Shown one piece after another: positions 1-7,564 of a DNA stretch of 64,000 nucleotides; within the stretch, counting starts at the first letter, position 1; each line of letters starts with the position of its first letter. The stretch lies in the NCBI RefSeq assembly GCF_000237325.1, contig NC_017542.1, positions 5,800,547-5,864,546 on the forward strand, in the 5' to 3' direction. Under the pieces are notes generated by a model. That model searched no databases, was not told the origin of the DNA, and worked only from the letters and a program-made list of their open reading frames with translations. A program made the translations under genes and the position numbers. Source of the stretch: Paenibacillus polymyxa M1 (GTDB lineage: Bacteria; Bacillota; Bacilli; Paenibacillales; Paenibacillaceae).

Positions 1-302
1 TTCTGCATAACCGGGTACTCAATTCGGGTGCCGTTAATCTTCAGCCAACCGACGATGTCCGGGTTTCTCTCGTAAAGCTCTCGAAATTCGGGAAGCATGA
101 CCGGCTCATTCGCTTTCGTAATCAAAGGGGAGGGGATCGCCTCCCCTCCTCCTTTGTCCGATTGTTCCTCCCAAACTTTTGCTAACTCTTCGATTTTCAC
201 TTGATCGGCATAACCCCACAGGAAAATTCTCGCTATATTGGCGAGAGAGAATACCAACACAAGGAAGGAAACGGCGATAAGAACTTTTTTAGTTTTACTC
301 AT
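1..302 (-). CDS. class B sortase (partial, C-terminus beyond window)
   Basis: Only the first 100 or so residues are in the window; the catalytic His, Cys and Arg would lie beyond base 1. An N-terminal membrane helix (residues 6-27) follows a short basic start, as expected for a membrane-anchored transpeptidase with its catalytic domain outside. The segment ELYERNPDIVGWLKINGT plus the following IEYPVMQ matches the conserved entry of the class B sortase fold. Sortases cut a C-terminal sorting signal and join the protein to the peptidoglycan cross-bridge. The gene starts 19 bp after the stop of the giant surface protein and is probably co-transcribed with it, so that protein is the likely substrate. 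The family call rests on one motif only. Confidence 0.8.
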   Translation of the reverse strand, partial: MSKTKKVLIAVSFLVLVFSLANIARIFLWGYADQVKIEELAKVWEEQSDKGGGEAIPSPLITKANEPVMLPEFRELYERNPDIVGWLKINGTRIEYPVMQ

Positions 303-321
303 TTTCTTACCGCCTTTCCGG

Positions 322-3300
322 TTACTGAATATGCTTTTTCTTCTTGCTGCTGAGTAAACAGAATCCAAGCGTAATCAAGGATATCAGCGCCAAAACCATA
401 TAGAAGATTGGCGATGGACTGCTATCCCCTGTTTTCGGAGCATCGTCCAGCTCGTAATCGCCATTGGCGACTTCATTGTCGACGCTACCGCTTGCGTTGT
501 TGCCTTTGTTGATTTCGTTGTTCACGTTGCCTGCTCCGTTGTTCACGTTGCCTGCTCCGTTGTTGACGTCGCTTGCTCTGTTGTCGACGTTGCTTGCTCC
601 GTTGTTCACGTTGCTTGCTCCGTTGTCGACGTTGCTTGCTCCGTTGTTCACGTTGCTTGTTCCGTTGTTCACGTTGCTTGCTCCGTTGTTCACGTTGCTT
701 GCTCCGTTGTTCACGTTGCTTGCTCCGTTGTTCACGTTGCTTGCCCCGTTGTTCACGTTGCTTGCCCCGTTGTTCACGTTGCCTGCTCCGTCGTCGCTGT
801 TATCGGTACCGCTACTGCCACTGCCGGACCCAGTTCCGCCGCCACTGCCGCCGCTATTGCCGCCACCACCGCCGCCGGAAATTATCGGTTTCAACTGTAT
901 ATCGTGGCGTACGATGTCGCTTCCGACCGAGATAGTTGGGCTTGTATACGCATCATATCCGGCTTTGGTTACAACCAGATAGTAATCCGTGTTCGGGAAT
1001 ACCATGTATGCATATGCGCCGTTTGCGTCACTGTTCTGACTTGGGCTGGCGTTATCATTCGGTGCAAAGCCCGGAATCGCTGGCAGCGTTACTTTCGTGC
1101 CCGGCACGATGCCGCTCGCTGTGTTTCCTGGCGTATCAGCATAATATAGCGTCACTTCAGCGCCTTCAATCACCATGCCGGTTGTTGCATCCGTAATGAT
1201 GCCATACGGGTCAACGAGCCCCTGGGAAATATTCAATTCCCCGTTGGCCTTCACATCCAGATCCGCTTGAAGGACCGTTAATTCTTGACCTGGCGCCACT
1301 TCGTAGCGCACTTCCATTTTGTAAGTCTTCGCGGCTAAACCGTCCGCTGAGAAGACGCCGTTCGACTCTAGGTTGAACGCTTTGGGAGCGCCATTCTTAT
1401 CCACAACATACTGGTTGCTGGCATCCCGCAAGTAGATGTGCATCTTGCCAGCGAGCTTGCTGTCCAGCAGCGAAGTCTGCCCTTCAGGCTGCTTCAGAAG
1501 CACAATACCTACCGCCGTAATATCAGCCGGAACGGTCTCGTCCGTCACACTGCTGTCCACATTTGCTTTTTGCGTGAACTCGACAGGCACATCCTTTCCG
1601 CCTACCGGATACCACTTCGTAAATGTGATCGTGTAGTCGGTAGCTGCCTCGGCAATGACCGAATACTCACCCTTCTCATTCGTCTGAATCGTCTGCTTCT
1701 CGCCTGTCTTCAGATTGGTCACTGTGATGGACGCATTCGGAATGACTTCTCCTGTGTTGTTGTCACGCAGCACGCCTTCCAGAACTGGAAGCTGGCGGGT
1801 ATTCACAAAGTGTGCTTCAGCCGCGCTTTTCACCGGAATGGTACCCGTGCGAATGAGACTAGCAGGATCTGTCACATAGCCGTCGTCCGTGTAATTATCT
1901 TCGGTCACCGTATATTGGAGATACGTAGGAAGTCCTTCCACAATGAACAGTTCCTCATCTTTAAGCTCAAAGGTATCCCCGCTTTTGATGGTGCCCTTAC
2001 TGCCGTCCGACTTCTCATAGGAGTAGGAGCCGTTTGCTCCCTCGCCTGTGAAGGTGACCTTGTACTTGAACGCCTTCGTTTTGTTACCACCATTACCTTG
2101 AACCTTGTTGCTGATTAGCAGGCTCCCCGTCATGACTCGCATGTTCTTGAATGGGGCAACTTCATCCTTACCCTTCATGACTCCGGTATAGTACCGCTCC
2201 CCAGGAGTAGTCATGTATTCATCGGTTGTGTAGTCTTTCTGGGTAACTGTGTAAGTTAGATTCTTAGGCAGGTCCAAAACATCCAGTGTCTCTCCATCCT
2301 TGAGCCGGAGGGTACCGCCGGACTTGATCGAACCTTTGTCGCCGTCCGACTTCACGTAAGAGTAGCTTTCATCCTTACCTACACCCGCAAAGCTGACGGT
2401 GTATTCGAACTCTTTTGCCTTGTCGCCGCCGTTGCCCATGACCGTATTGCTGATGGTCAGCTTGTTGACAATTCGTTCATTAACAAAGTCCGCCTTGTGG
2501 TCACCTTTATTCACAATTGTTCCGGACCATTCTCTCGTCTCCGGATCAGTCGTGTAGCCGTCAACCGTCGTATAATCGCCCTCGGTTACGGTATAAACCA
2601 GACCCGCAGGCAATATCGGCAGCATCACAGTTTGTCCGTGCTTGAGGGTAATCTTGTCACCGCTTTTGATCTTGCCATACGTATTATCTGGCTTCTTATA
2701 GGTGTACTCTCCGTCCTTGCCTTCGCCGTTGAAGGTCACGGTGTACTCGAACTCTTTGTCCGGGTCGCTGCCGTTGCCTTCCACCTTATTGCTGATGGTC
2801 AGCTTGCCTTCGGCCGGTGTAGGAACGATCAGCGGATTGTTCGATTCCACCTTCTGTCCATCAACAAGGACAGGCTTGCCGGGCGCATCGATGACACGTA
2901 CCCGGTATATCGTAGTCGTAGGCAAGTAAGTGAGGAGATCAATATATGTCTGTTTGAGCAAATAATCCCCTGGCACCTGAATAATGAAATTCGTTTTGCC
3001 GTCCGTGCCCGTCGTCTTTTCCACCATTACATTATTTTCTTTATCCCTAGCCGGTGTACCGTCAGGATTGAGCAACTGGAACTTTACATCCTTCAGCGGT
3101 GTTATACCGTCGGGACCGACTTTTTTAAGGAAGAGCAGGCCGTTTTCATTGGCACTTCCCGCTACATCGTTCGCGTCCAGCATAATACTGCTCTGCGCTC
3201 CGATCGGCGGAAGGGAATCATCGCCCATCAGCTTGATGGAATTCCCAGCTGTTCCCGGCTGCATGCCCTGGGATTCGGTCTGGTAAACGATCTGATAGAA

Positions 3301-6300
3301 CTTGTTCGGATCGACAAAATCAAACCTAAGCGTCGATCCCCCGGTTACCGGGTCTGTGCCTATGGTGACTTTCACCTCACTATTCGGATCCGCAAGATTC
3401 AGCGGTCCTCCGTTACGCTCTAAAGTGCCATCCGGCTTCAACTTGCCGGGATAGACAGCGATGTCGGAAGGTTCGAGGGATAGGCCACCCTCCGCATTTT
3501 GGCGCAGCTTCAGACCTTTGGCGAGAGTATCCAGCAAATAAACGCCCGGCTTCATCTCGAACGGAGGTGTGTAATTCACCGTCCATTCCTGTACACCAGA
3601 AACAGGCTTTTGCACCGTCTTGCTCAGAGACTGCACAGGTACAATGATTCTGTGAGCTTCGGTAGCACTATACGGCTTGTCTCCCCATTTCATGGAGAAC
3701 ATAGCCTGATTCTCCCCGGCGTTATTATTGCCTAGCTTGTAATTGGCAAGCGCGGCGTTGGTTGGACGCGCCTTCACCAGAATGACGTAGGGGCTCTCCA
3801 GCTTGGAGAAGGTGAAGGTTCCTTCATTGCCATCCTTGGTAAAGCTCACCACATGCTGAGGCGTACCCGGCGCAATGACTGAAATGGCCTGTGCATATCT
3901 ACCACTTCCGCCTTTACCATCGGTTCTATAGCCGGTACCACCTTTATAAAGTCTATAAGCCTCGCCCGGAGCATAATCTACAAACTCCCAGCCTTCCGGC
4001 AATACATCCACCAGCTTGATGTCGCTGGCTACACGGGTGCCGCCATCCTTGGCCATCTCCTCCGTATTGAATCCTGGCATGTTCACCGCCAGCCGGAAGG
4101 TGACCGTTCTATCCTTGCGGTCATAGCCTGCCAGGATGTAATTGTCAGGACGGGAGTTGTCCATATACCAATTCGGGTCGCTGGCCACGGGCGTTCTTTT
4201 CCATATGCTGTCGCTCCATTGGCCTGAATAGTTTCGGTTCCAATCGGCTGCAACCCCCTCTAAACCCGCCGTGTTCGCATACAGCATCTCCTTGTTCAGC
4301 ATCCGCACAAGGTTCGAGGTGTTGGCTTCGGCGCGACTCACATAATCGTCACCGTCGAAGAGCAGTCCCCGGTTGCTCCATGTGTTTCCAGCGTTATCCT
4401 GGCGGAACAGGTTATCCGGGTTGGTAGTGACAGACTCAAAGGAAACGCTCCCTGGTACATCTCCTTTGTACCCGGTAACTTTGATAAGGTCCGCCACCCG
4501 CTCGCCGTTCACCGTCAAGGGGATCACTTCACCATTCAACCCATTGCTCACAGTCAACGTATTCTCGCGGTATTTTTGCCAAAGCTGCTTGGTGTCGATC
4601 TGGCTCTTGATTGCTTCTAGAGTTGTCGACGTTACCTTAGGATTGGCATCCAGATTATTCAGTACATCGAGAGAATCGCCGTGAACCAGCAAATCATAGA
4701 CGACTGGAGCATCCAGATTGTACTGCAGCGTCAAGTTTATCGTCCACTTGGTGCCTGCGACGTTGTGCAGCGCGGTGGTTGTGGTCGCACTTTTTGTGAA
4801 GGCATGTGCGCCAATTCTAACCTGTGCAGTGTCCACAACGGCAGCAGGAGCGACCCAGCCGGTTGCATCGTTGTTCTGGATGGCAGTTCCTCCATCCTTC
4901 ACATCCAATTCCCAGTTTGCGCGCGCTTTGTAATCGAAGATTAACTTGCTGCTGTCTGTCACCTTCGTCACAACTGTCATATAGAGGGGCCCGTCCAGAT
5001 TCCCGCCGATGGCGGTTCCGATCTCGTACTCCCCTGCGGCGTTACGGGTAATTGGGGTATCCGTACCGCTGTCCCCATTCTTATAGGTTGCGGAAACAAA
5101 CTCCGTCCCGTCGGGCAGGACGTCTGTAATCTTAACGTTCTGCAAGCCGGTTCTGGACAGTACACCGTTATTGTTAATCCTTTTGTTGACCTCAACCGTC
5201 CACGTGATGAGCGTATCGTTTCCACTCTTGCCCGGCTTGCCGCTCGCCGCAATCCAGTTGGGGCGTATAGCAATCCGATGGGTATTTGATGAAGCCTTCA
5301 CATCGGTAGCGTCACCCAAAAGCTTTGCGGTATTATCAATGCGGTTCCATCCATACTGATCAGCAAAATTTCCATTCTTTTCGTAGTAATAACTATTCTT
5401 AGGAATCCACGTTTTGAAAGTAATAGTCGCCGTGCTTTTGACATTATCTACAGTGGATGCGTCTGGGAACTTATAGAAAAGTGTGCGATCAGCAGCATAA
5501 TTAGGATCTGCCGCATTTCCATCCACAGTGAAGGACCCAGGCACATATACACCGACGTTCGCAAGCTCATCAGAGAAAGTCAACCCGTCCAGCCGCATGG
5601 GGATGGTCTTATCGTCCGTGTCAGTTGCAGTTACTACCGCTCGCCACGTAATGGTACCCTCTTGAAAAGAAGGGCTGTTAATCCCACTGTCATAGCCGCC
5701 GTTGCTTAAGGAGCTTACAGTAATGGTATACTCGGGCACCAAATCCGAGTTTTTAAACTTATAGCCATCTCCAAAAATGGTCGTATCCCCGCCACCGCCA
5801 GGGGTCTGATCTGCCGCTCTAGCAGCAGCGGAAAAGCCGATTTTGACGTCGCGCCTACTGCCGTCATATACCCCTGCGCCATCAAACGTAATTTTGATAG
5901 AATCGGCAAAAAACTGGACGGTAGCAATTTTCAGTCCGCCCTGATTGATTGGCATAGGACCTGTAGGCGCCAAATTCACACCAGGGAAGTAGGTTGCCTT
6001 ATCCAGGACGGCATAATCTCCCTGCTGAATCACACTTTCGGGCGGAGCATTGAGATCGTCGCCCTTGGTCGGCACAGCGATACTATCCAGCTCAAGGGTA
6101 AAGTTCTCCCGGCCGTTAATCTCGCCCCCTGCCGGAACCACAGCTTCAGGGTTACCCTGCTTCACTGTAAGCTTGAACGTCGGATTGGCGTTCGCCAGCA
6201 CCGCCGTTTTGTCCGTCAGATTTGCCGTCAACGCCGCGAAAGTGAGCAGCGGAGCGTACACCGCCTCAGTTGCCGACGACGGTTGGTCTGGCGCGCCGTA

Positions 6301-6456
6301 CACCGCCTCAGATACCGAAGGCGATTCAGCCGCATTCTGCGAGCCGGATTCGTCATCCGCATATGCAGCAGCAGGGAATACCACTGTCTGCAAGACAAGC
6401 AAAACTGCCAGGCAGAAAGATAGCATAGTTTTACCTAAACTGCTTTTTTGTTTCAA
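322..6456 (-). CDS. giant LPXTG-type cell-wall-anchored surface protein (adhesin-like)
   Basis: Roughly 2,044-residue secreted, wall-anchored protein. An upstream in-frame ATG (6474) lies inside the Shine-Dalgarno GGAGGAG, so I prefer the TTG at 6456, nine bases after it; this gives a signal peptide starting MKQKSSLGK and ending near AAAYA. The large N-terminal half looks like beta-sandwich adhesin or DUF11-like modules. A SpaA/prealbumin-like domain (about 1120-1215) follows, then three related repeats each opening with a (K/S)L(T/L)ISN motif (about 1220-1555), carboxypeptidase-regulatory-like beta domains (about 1560-1870), a Gly/Ser linker, thirteen 7-residue Asn-rich repeats, and the sorting signal APKTG, a hydrophobic helix and a KKKK tail. 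The motif has Ala in place of the usual Leu. A role in adhesion or pilus-like display is inferred; the ligand is unknown. Confidence 0.85.
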   Translation of the reverse strand: MKQKSSLGKTMLSFCLAVLLVLQTVVFPAAAYADDESGSQNAAESPSVSEAVYGAPDQPSSATEAVYAPLLTFAALTANLTDKTAVLANANPTFKLTVKQGNPEAVVPAGGEINGRENFTLELDSIAVPTKGDDLNAPPESVIQQGDYAVLDKATYFPGVNLAPTGPMPINQGGLKIATVQFFADSIKITFDGAGVYDGSRRDVKIGFSAAARAADQTPGGGGDTTIFGDGYKFKNSDLVPEYTITVSSLSNGGYDSGINSPSFQEGTITWRAVVTATDTDDKTIPMRLDGLTFSDELANVGVYVPGSFTVDGNAADPNYAADRTLFYKFPDASTVDNVKSTATITFKTWIPKNSYYYEKNGNFADQYGWNRIDNTAKLLGDATDVKASSNTHRIAIRPNWIAASGKPGKSGNDTLITWTVEVNKRINNNGVLSRTGLQNVKITDVLPDGTEFVSATYKNGDSGTDTPITRNAAGEYEIGTAIGGNLDGPLYMTVVTKVTDSSKLIFDYKARANWELDVKDGGTAIQNNDATGWVAPAAVVDTAQVRIGAHAFTKSATTTTALHNVAGTKWTINLTLQYNLDAPVVYDLLVHGDSLDVLNNLDANPKVTSTTLEAIKSQIDTKQLWQKYRENTLTVSNGLNGEVIPLTVNGERVADLIKVTGYKGDVPGSVSFESVTTNPDNLFRQDNAGNTWSNRGLLFDGDDYVSRAEANTSNLVRMLNKEMLYANTAGLEGVAADWNRNYSGQWSDSIWKRTPVASDPNWYMDNSRPDNYILAGYDRKDRTVTFRLAVNMPGFNTEEMAKDGGTRVASDIKLVDVLPEGWEFVDYAPGEAYRLYKGGTGYRTDGKGGSGRYAQAISVIAPGTPQHVVSFTKDGNEGTFTFSKLESPYVILVKARPTNAALANYKLGNNNAGENQAMFSMKWGDKPYSATEAHRIIVPVQSLSKTVQKPVSGVQEWTVNYTPPFEMKPGVYLLDTLAKGLKLRQNAEGGLSLEPSDIAVYPGKLKPDGTLERNGGPLNLADPNSEVKVTIGTDPVTGGSTLRFDFVDPNKFYQIVYQTESQGMQPGTAGNSIKLMGDDSLPPIGAQSSIMLDANDVAGSANENGLLFLKKVGPDGITPLKDVKFQLLNPDGTPARDKENNVMVEKTTGTDGKTNFIIQVPGDYLLKQTYIDLLTYLPTTTIYRVRVIDAPGKPVLVDGQKVESNNPLIVPTPAEGKLTISNKVEGNGSDPDKEFEYTVTFNGEGKDGEYTYKKPDNTYGKIKSGDKITLKHGQTVMLPILPAGLVYTVTEGDYTTVDGYTTDPETREWSGTIVNKGDHKADFVNERIVNKLTISNTVMGNGGDKAKEFEYTVSFAGVGKDESYSYVKSDGDKGSIKSGGTLRLKDGETLDVLDLPKNLTYTVTQKDYTTDEYMTTPGERYYTGVMKGKDEVAPFKNMRVMTGSLLISNKVQGNGGNKTKAFKYKVTFTGEGANGSYSYEKSDGSKGTIKSGDTFELKDEELFIVEGLPTYLQYTVTEDNYTDDGYVTDPASLIRTGTIPVKSAAEAHFVNTRQLPVLEGVLRDNNTGEVIPNASITVTNLKTGEKQTIQTNEKGEYSVIAEAATDYTITFTKWYPVGGKDVPVEFTQKANVDSSVTDETVPADITAVGIVLLKQPEGQTSLLDSKLAGKMHIYLRDASNQYVVDKNGAPKAFNLESNGVFSADGLAAKTYKMEVRYEVAPGQELTVLQADLDVKANGELNISQGLVDPYGIITDATTGMVIEGAEVTLYYADTPGNTASGIVPGTKVTLPAIPGFAPNDNASPSQNSDANGAYAYMVFPNTDYYLVVTKAGYDAYTSPTISVGSDIVRHDIQLKPIISGGGGGGNSGGSGGGTGSGSGSSGTDNSDDGAGNVNNGASNVNNGASNVNNGASNVNNGASNVNNGASNVNNGTSNVNNGASNVDNGASNVNNGASNVDNRASDVNNGAGNVNNGAGNVNNEINKGNNASGSVDNEVANGDYELDDAPKTGDSSPSPIFYMVLALISLITLGFCLLSSKKKKHIQ
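517..789 (-). repeat. 13 x 21-bp tandem repeat encoding the wall-spanning stalk
   Basis: Thirteen head-to-tail 21-bp units encode the heptad GASNVNN with few substitutions (GAG, GTS, VDN, RAS variants). They lie between the Gly/Ser linker and the sorting signal, the usual place for a wall-spanning spacer. The units are nearly identical at DNA level, so copy number is likely to vary by slippage. This is an in-frame coding minisatellite, not a CRISPR array. Confidence 0.95.
1800..2815 (-). repeat. three tandem homologous surface domains (about 110 residues each)
   Basis: Three consecutive domains share the pattern ISN-V-GNG-(KEF/KAF)-Y-V-F-G-(Y/S)Y plus IKSG and Y-VTE-Y. They resemble the DUF7601-type beta modules common in Firmicute sortase substrates. 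Their tandem order suggests internal duplication. Boundaries are approximate. Confidence 0.75.
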
Positions 6457-6491
6457 TACGAAAATCTCCTCCATTTCTAAATTTTTTTGGG

Positions 6492-6592
6492 AGCGGCCAG
6501 TAACTTTTTCCCTTCATCTTTGGTCATCTTCGCCGCTTACAACAGAAAGTTACCAAATTCGCCATATTTATATGGCGTGTCCGACCATTATA
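6492..6592 (-). promoter_or_regulatory. promoter -10 and structured leader of the surface-protein gene
   Basis: On the minus strand a TATAAT (6592-6587) is followed by a possible leader. It has a small palindrome (6576-6561, arms GCCATA/TATGGC). Two interleaved pairings then follow: GTAACTTT (6553-6546) with AAAGTTAC (6507-6500), and AGCGGC (6537-6532) with GCCGCT (6497-6492). The A-B-A'-B' order is that of an H-type pseudoknot. No good -35 box is visible at 17 bp. The gene start follows about 36 bases after the last arm. I recognise no known riboswitch class. Confidence 0.4.
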
Positions 6593-7077
6593 ATATAGAG
6601 ACCTAGACAAATTCTAAACAATTGCCAGACTTTAGACCCGATTTGATACCAAGTCTAAGGAACTATACATAGTAAGCTAGACATGGATTCCTCCCTTCTT
6701 CATTTCTCATATTACCTCCCTCTGATGCTGCATCCACCAGTACTATGAGATTTTTAATAGACTGCTTATGGTAAGATTGACCATTCTTATTTATCGGATT
6801 TTTATTAATTAAAATTTAATATTTTTAAGTTCAAGGATCCTTTCATTGTCTAAAAGCAATACTCTTGACCTAAGAGTCCTCATTCAAAAAATCTGTAAAT
6901 AAAACATAAATATATTTATCATATACAAACTATGTAATCTTCCTTCTAAGTTGGTAAGTGTATTGGGAAATTACTTTTTCACATACCAAAGGAGTCTAAA
7001 ATCGCTTGCGAAAGTTCAACTTTTTCGGCGTCTCTTAGGAACGGTTCAGCTTATCGTCGCTATCAGCTAAATTGCTA
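6593..7077. other. AT-rich intergenic region without recognised gene
   Basis: About 480 bases between the surface-protein promoter and the terminator at 7078. No start with a convincing ribosome site and no long reading frame is visible; composition is AT-rich. It may hold the upstream control region of the surface-protein gene. Confidence 0.6.
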
Positions 7078-7102
7078 AAGGAGCTGCCGCCGGCAGCTCC
7101 TT
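7078..7102 (-). terminator. intrinsic terminator hairpin
   Basis: Perfect 11-bp inverted repeat AAGGAGCTGCC / GGCAGCTCCTT with a 3-base loop, 28 bases after the stop of the oxidase pseudogene. Flanking T-runs are short on either strand, so it may act in both directions. Confidence 0.75.
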
Positions 7103-7130
7103 GTTTTAATTCGATCTGGTGTGCGTATTG

Positions 7131-7391
7131 TTATTTTCTGACCTGTTTACCCACCGGAATACTCTGAGCAAAACGAAACACATTATGAGGATCGTACTTT
7201 CGTTTCACCTGCTTCAATCTGCCAAAGTTCTCGCCATAATACGCCTTGGGCCAGTTCTTAATCTGCAGATCGGGGAAATTCACATAATCCCCCCTATTGA
7301 ACTCCATTCTGGCCGTATTGTATGACGGATTGCCCGGAAGTACGATCCTTCCGGTTAATCGTGTACTTTTCTTTTGCAACTTTTGTGCCAT
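7131..7391 (-). pseudogene. internally deleted FAD-linked oxidase (berberine-bridge type) remnant
   Basis: An 86-codon frame joins two ends of a much longer enzyme. The first 30 residues ([22 protein letters not shown]) resemble the N-terminus of FAD-dependent oxidoreductases of the BBE class. Residues from [21 protein letters not shown] to [14 protein letters not shown] are the typical C-terminal BBE domain. The central FAD-binding and substrate domains, some 350 residues, are missing, and the join (near NRGDYVN) is in frame. The residual peptide cannot bind FAD as the family does, so I call it a pseudogene. A terminator follows directly. Confidence 0.8.
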
Positions 7392-7564
7392 TTACTTTAC
7401 ACCATCCCCGCTCATGACATAAGCCTTTCTCATCAGCTTATTTCTATGTAGGGACACCTGTCCTAGTAACGGCAACTGCCCAGTTTGAATCGTAAAAGTA
7501 GTACATTATTAAATGTACTACTCTCGATAATTTCTTAGTTGCTTAGTTTCCTAATAAAGATCAT

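Noticed and set aside
517..789. CRISPR-like tandem repeat
   Set aside because: Units abut without unique spacers, keep the reading frame and encode a protein heptad.
464..982. Long plus-strand Pro/Leu-rich and Cys-rich reading frames over the surface-protein repeat
   Set aside because: They are the complement of the 21-bp coding repeat and have no ribosome site; low-complexity shadow frames.
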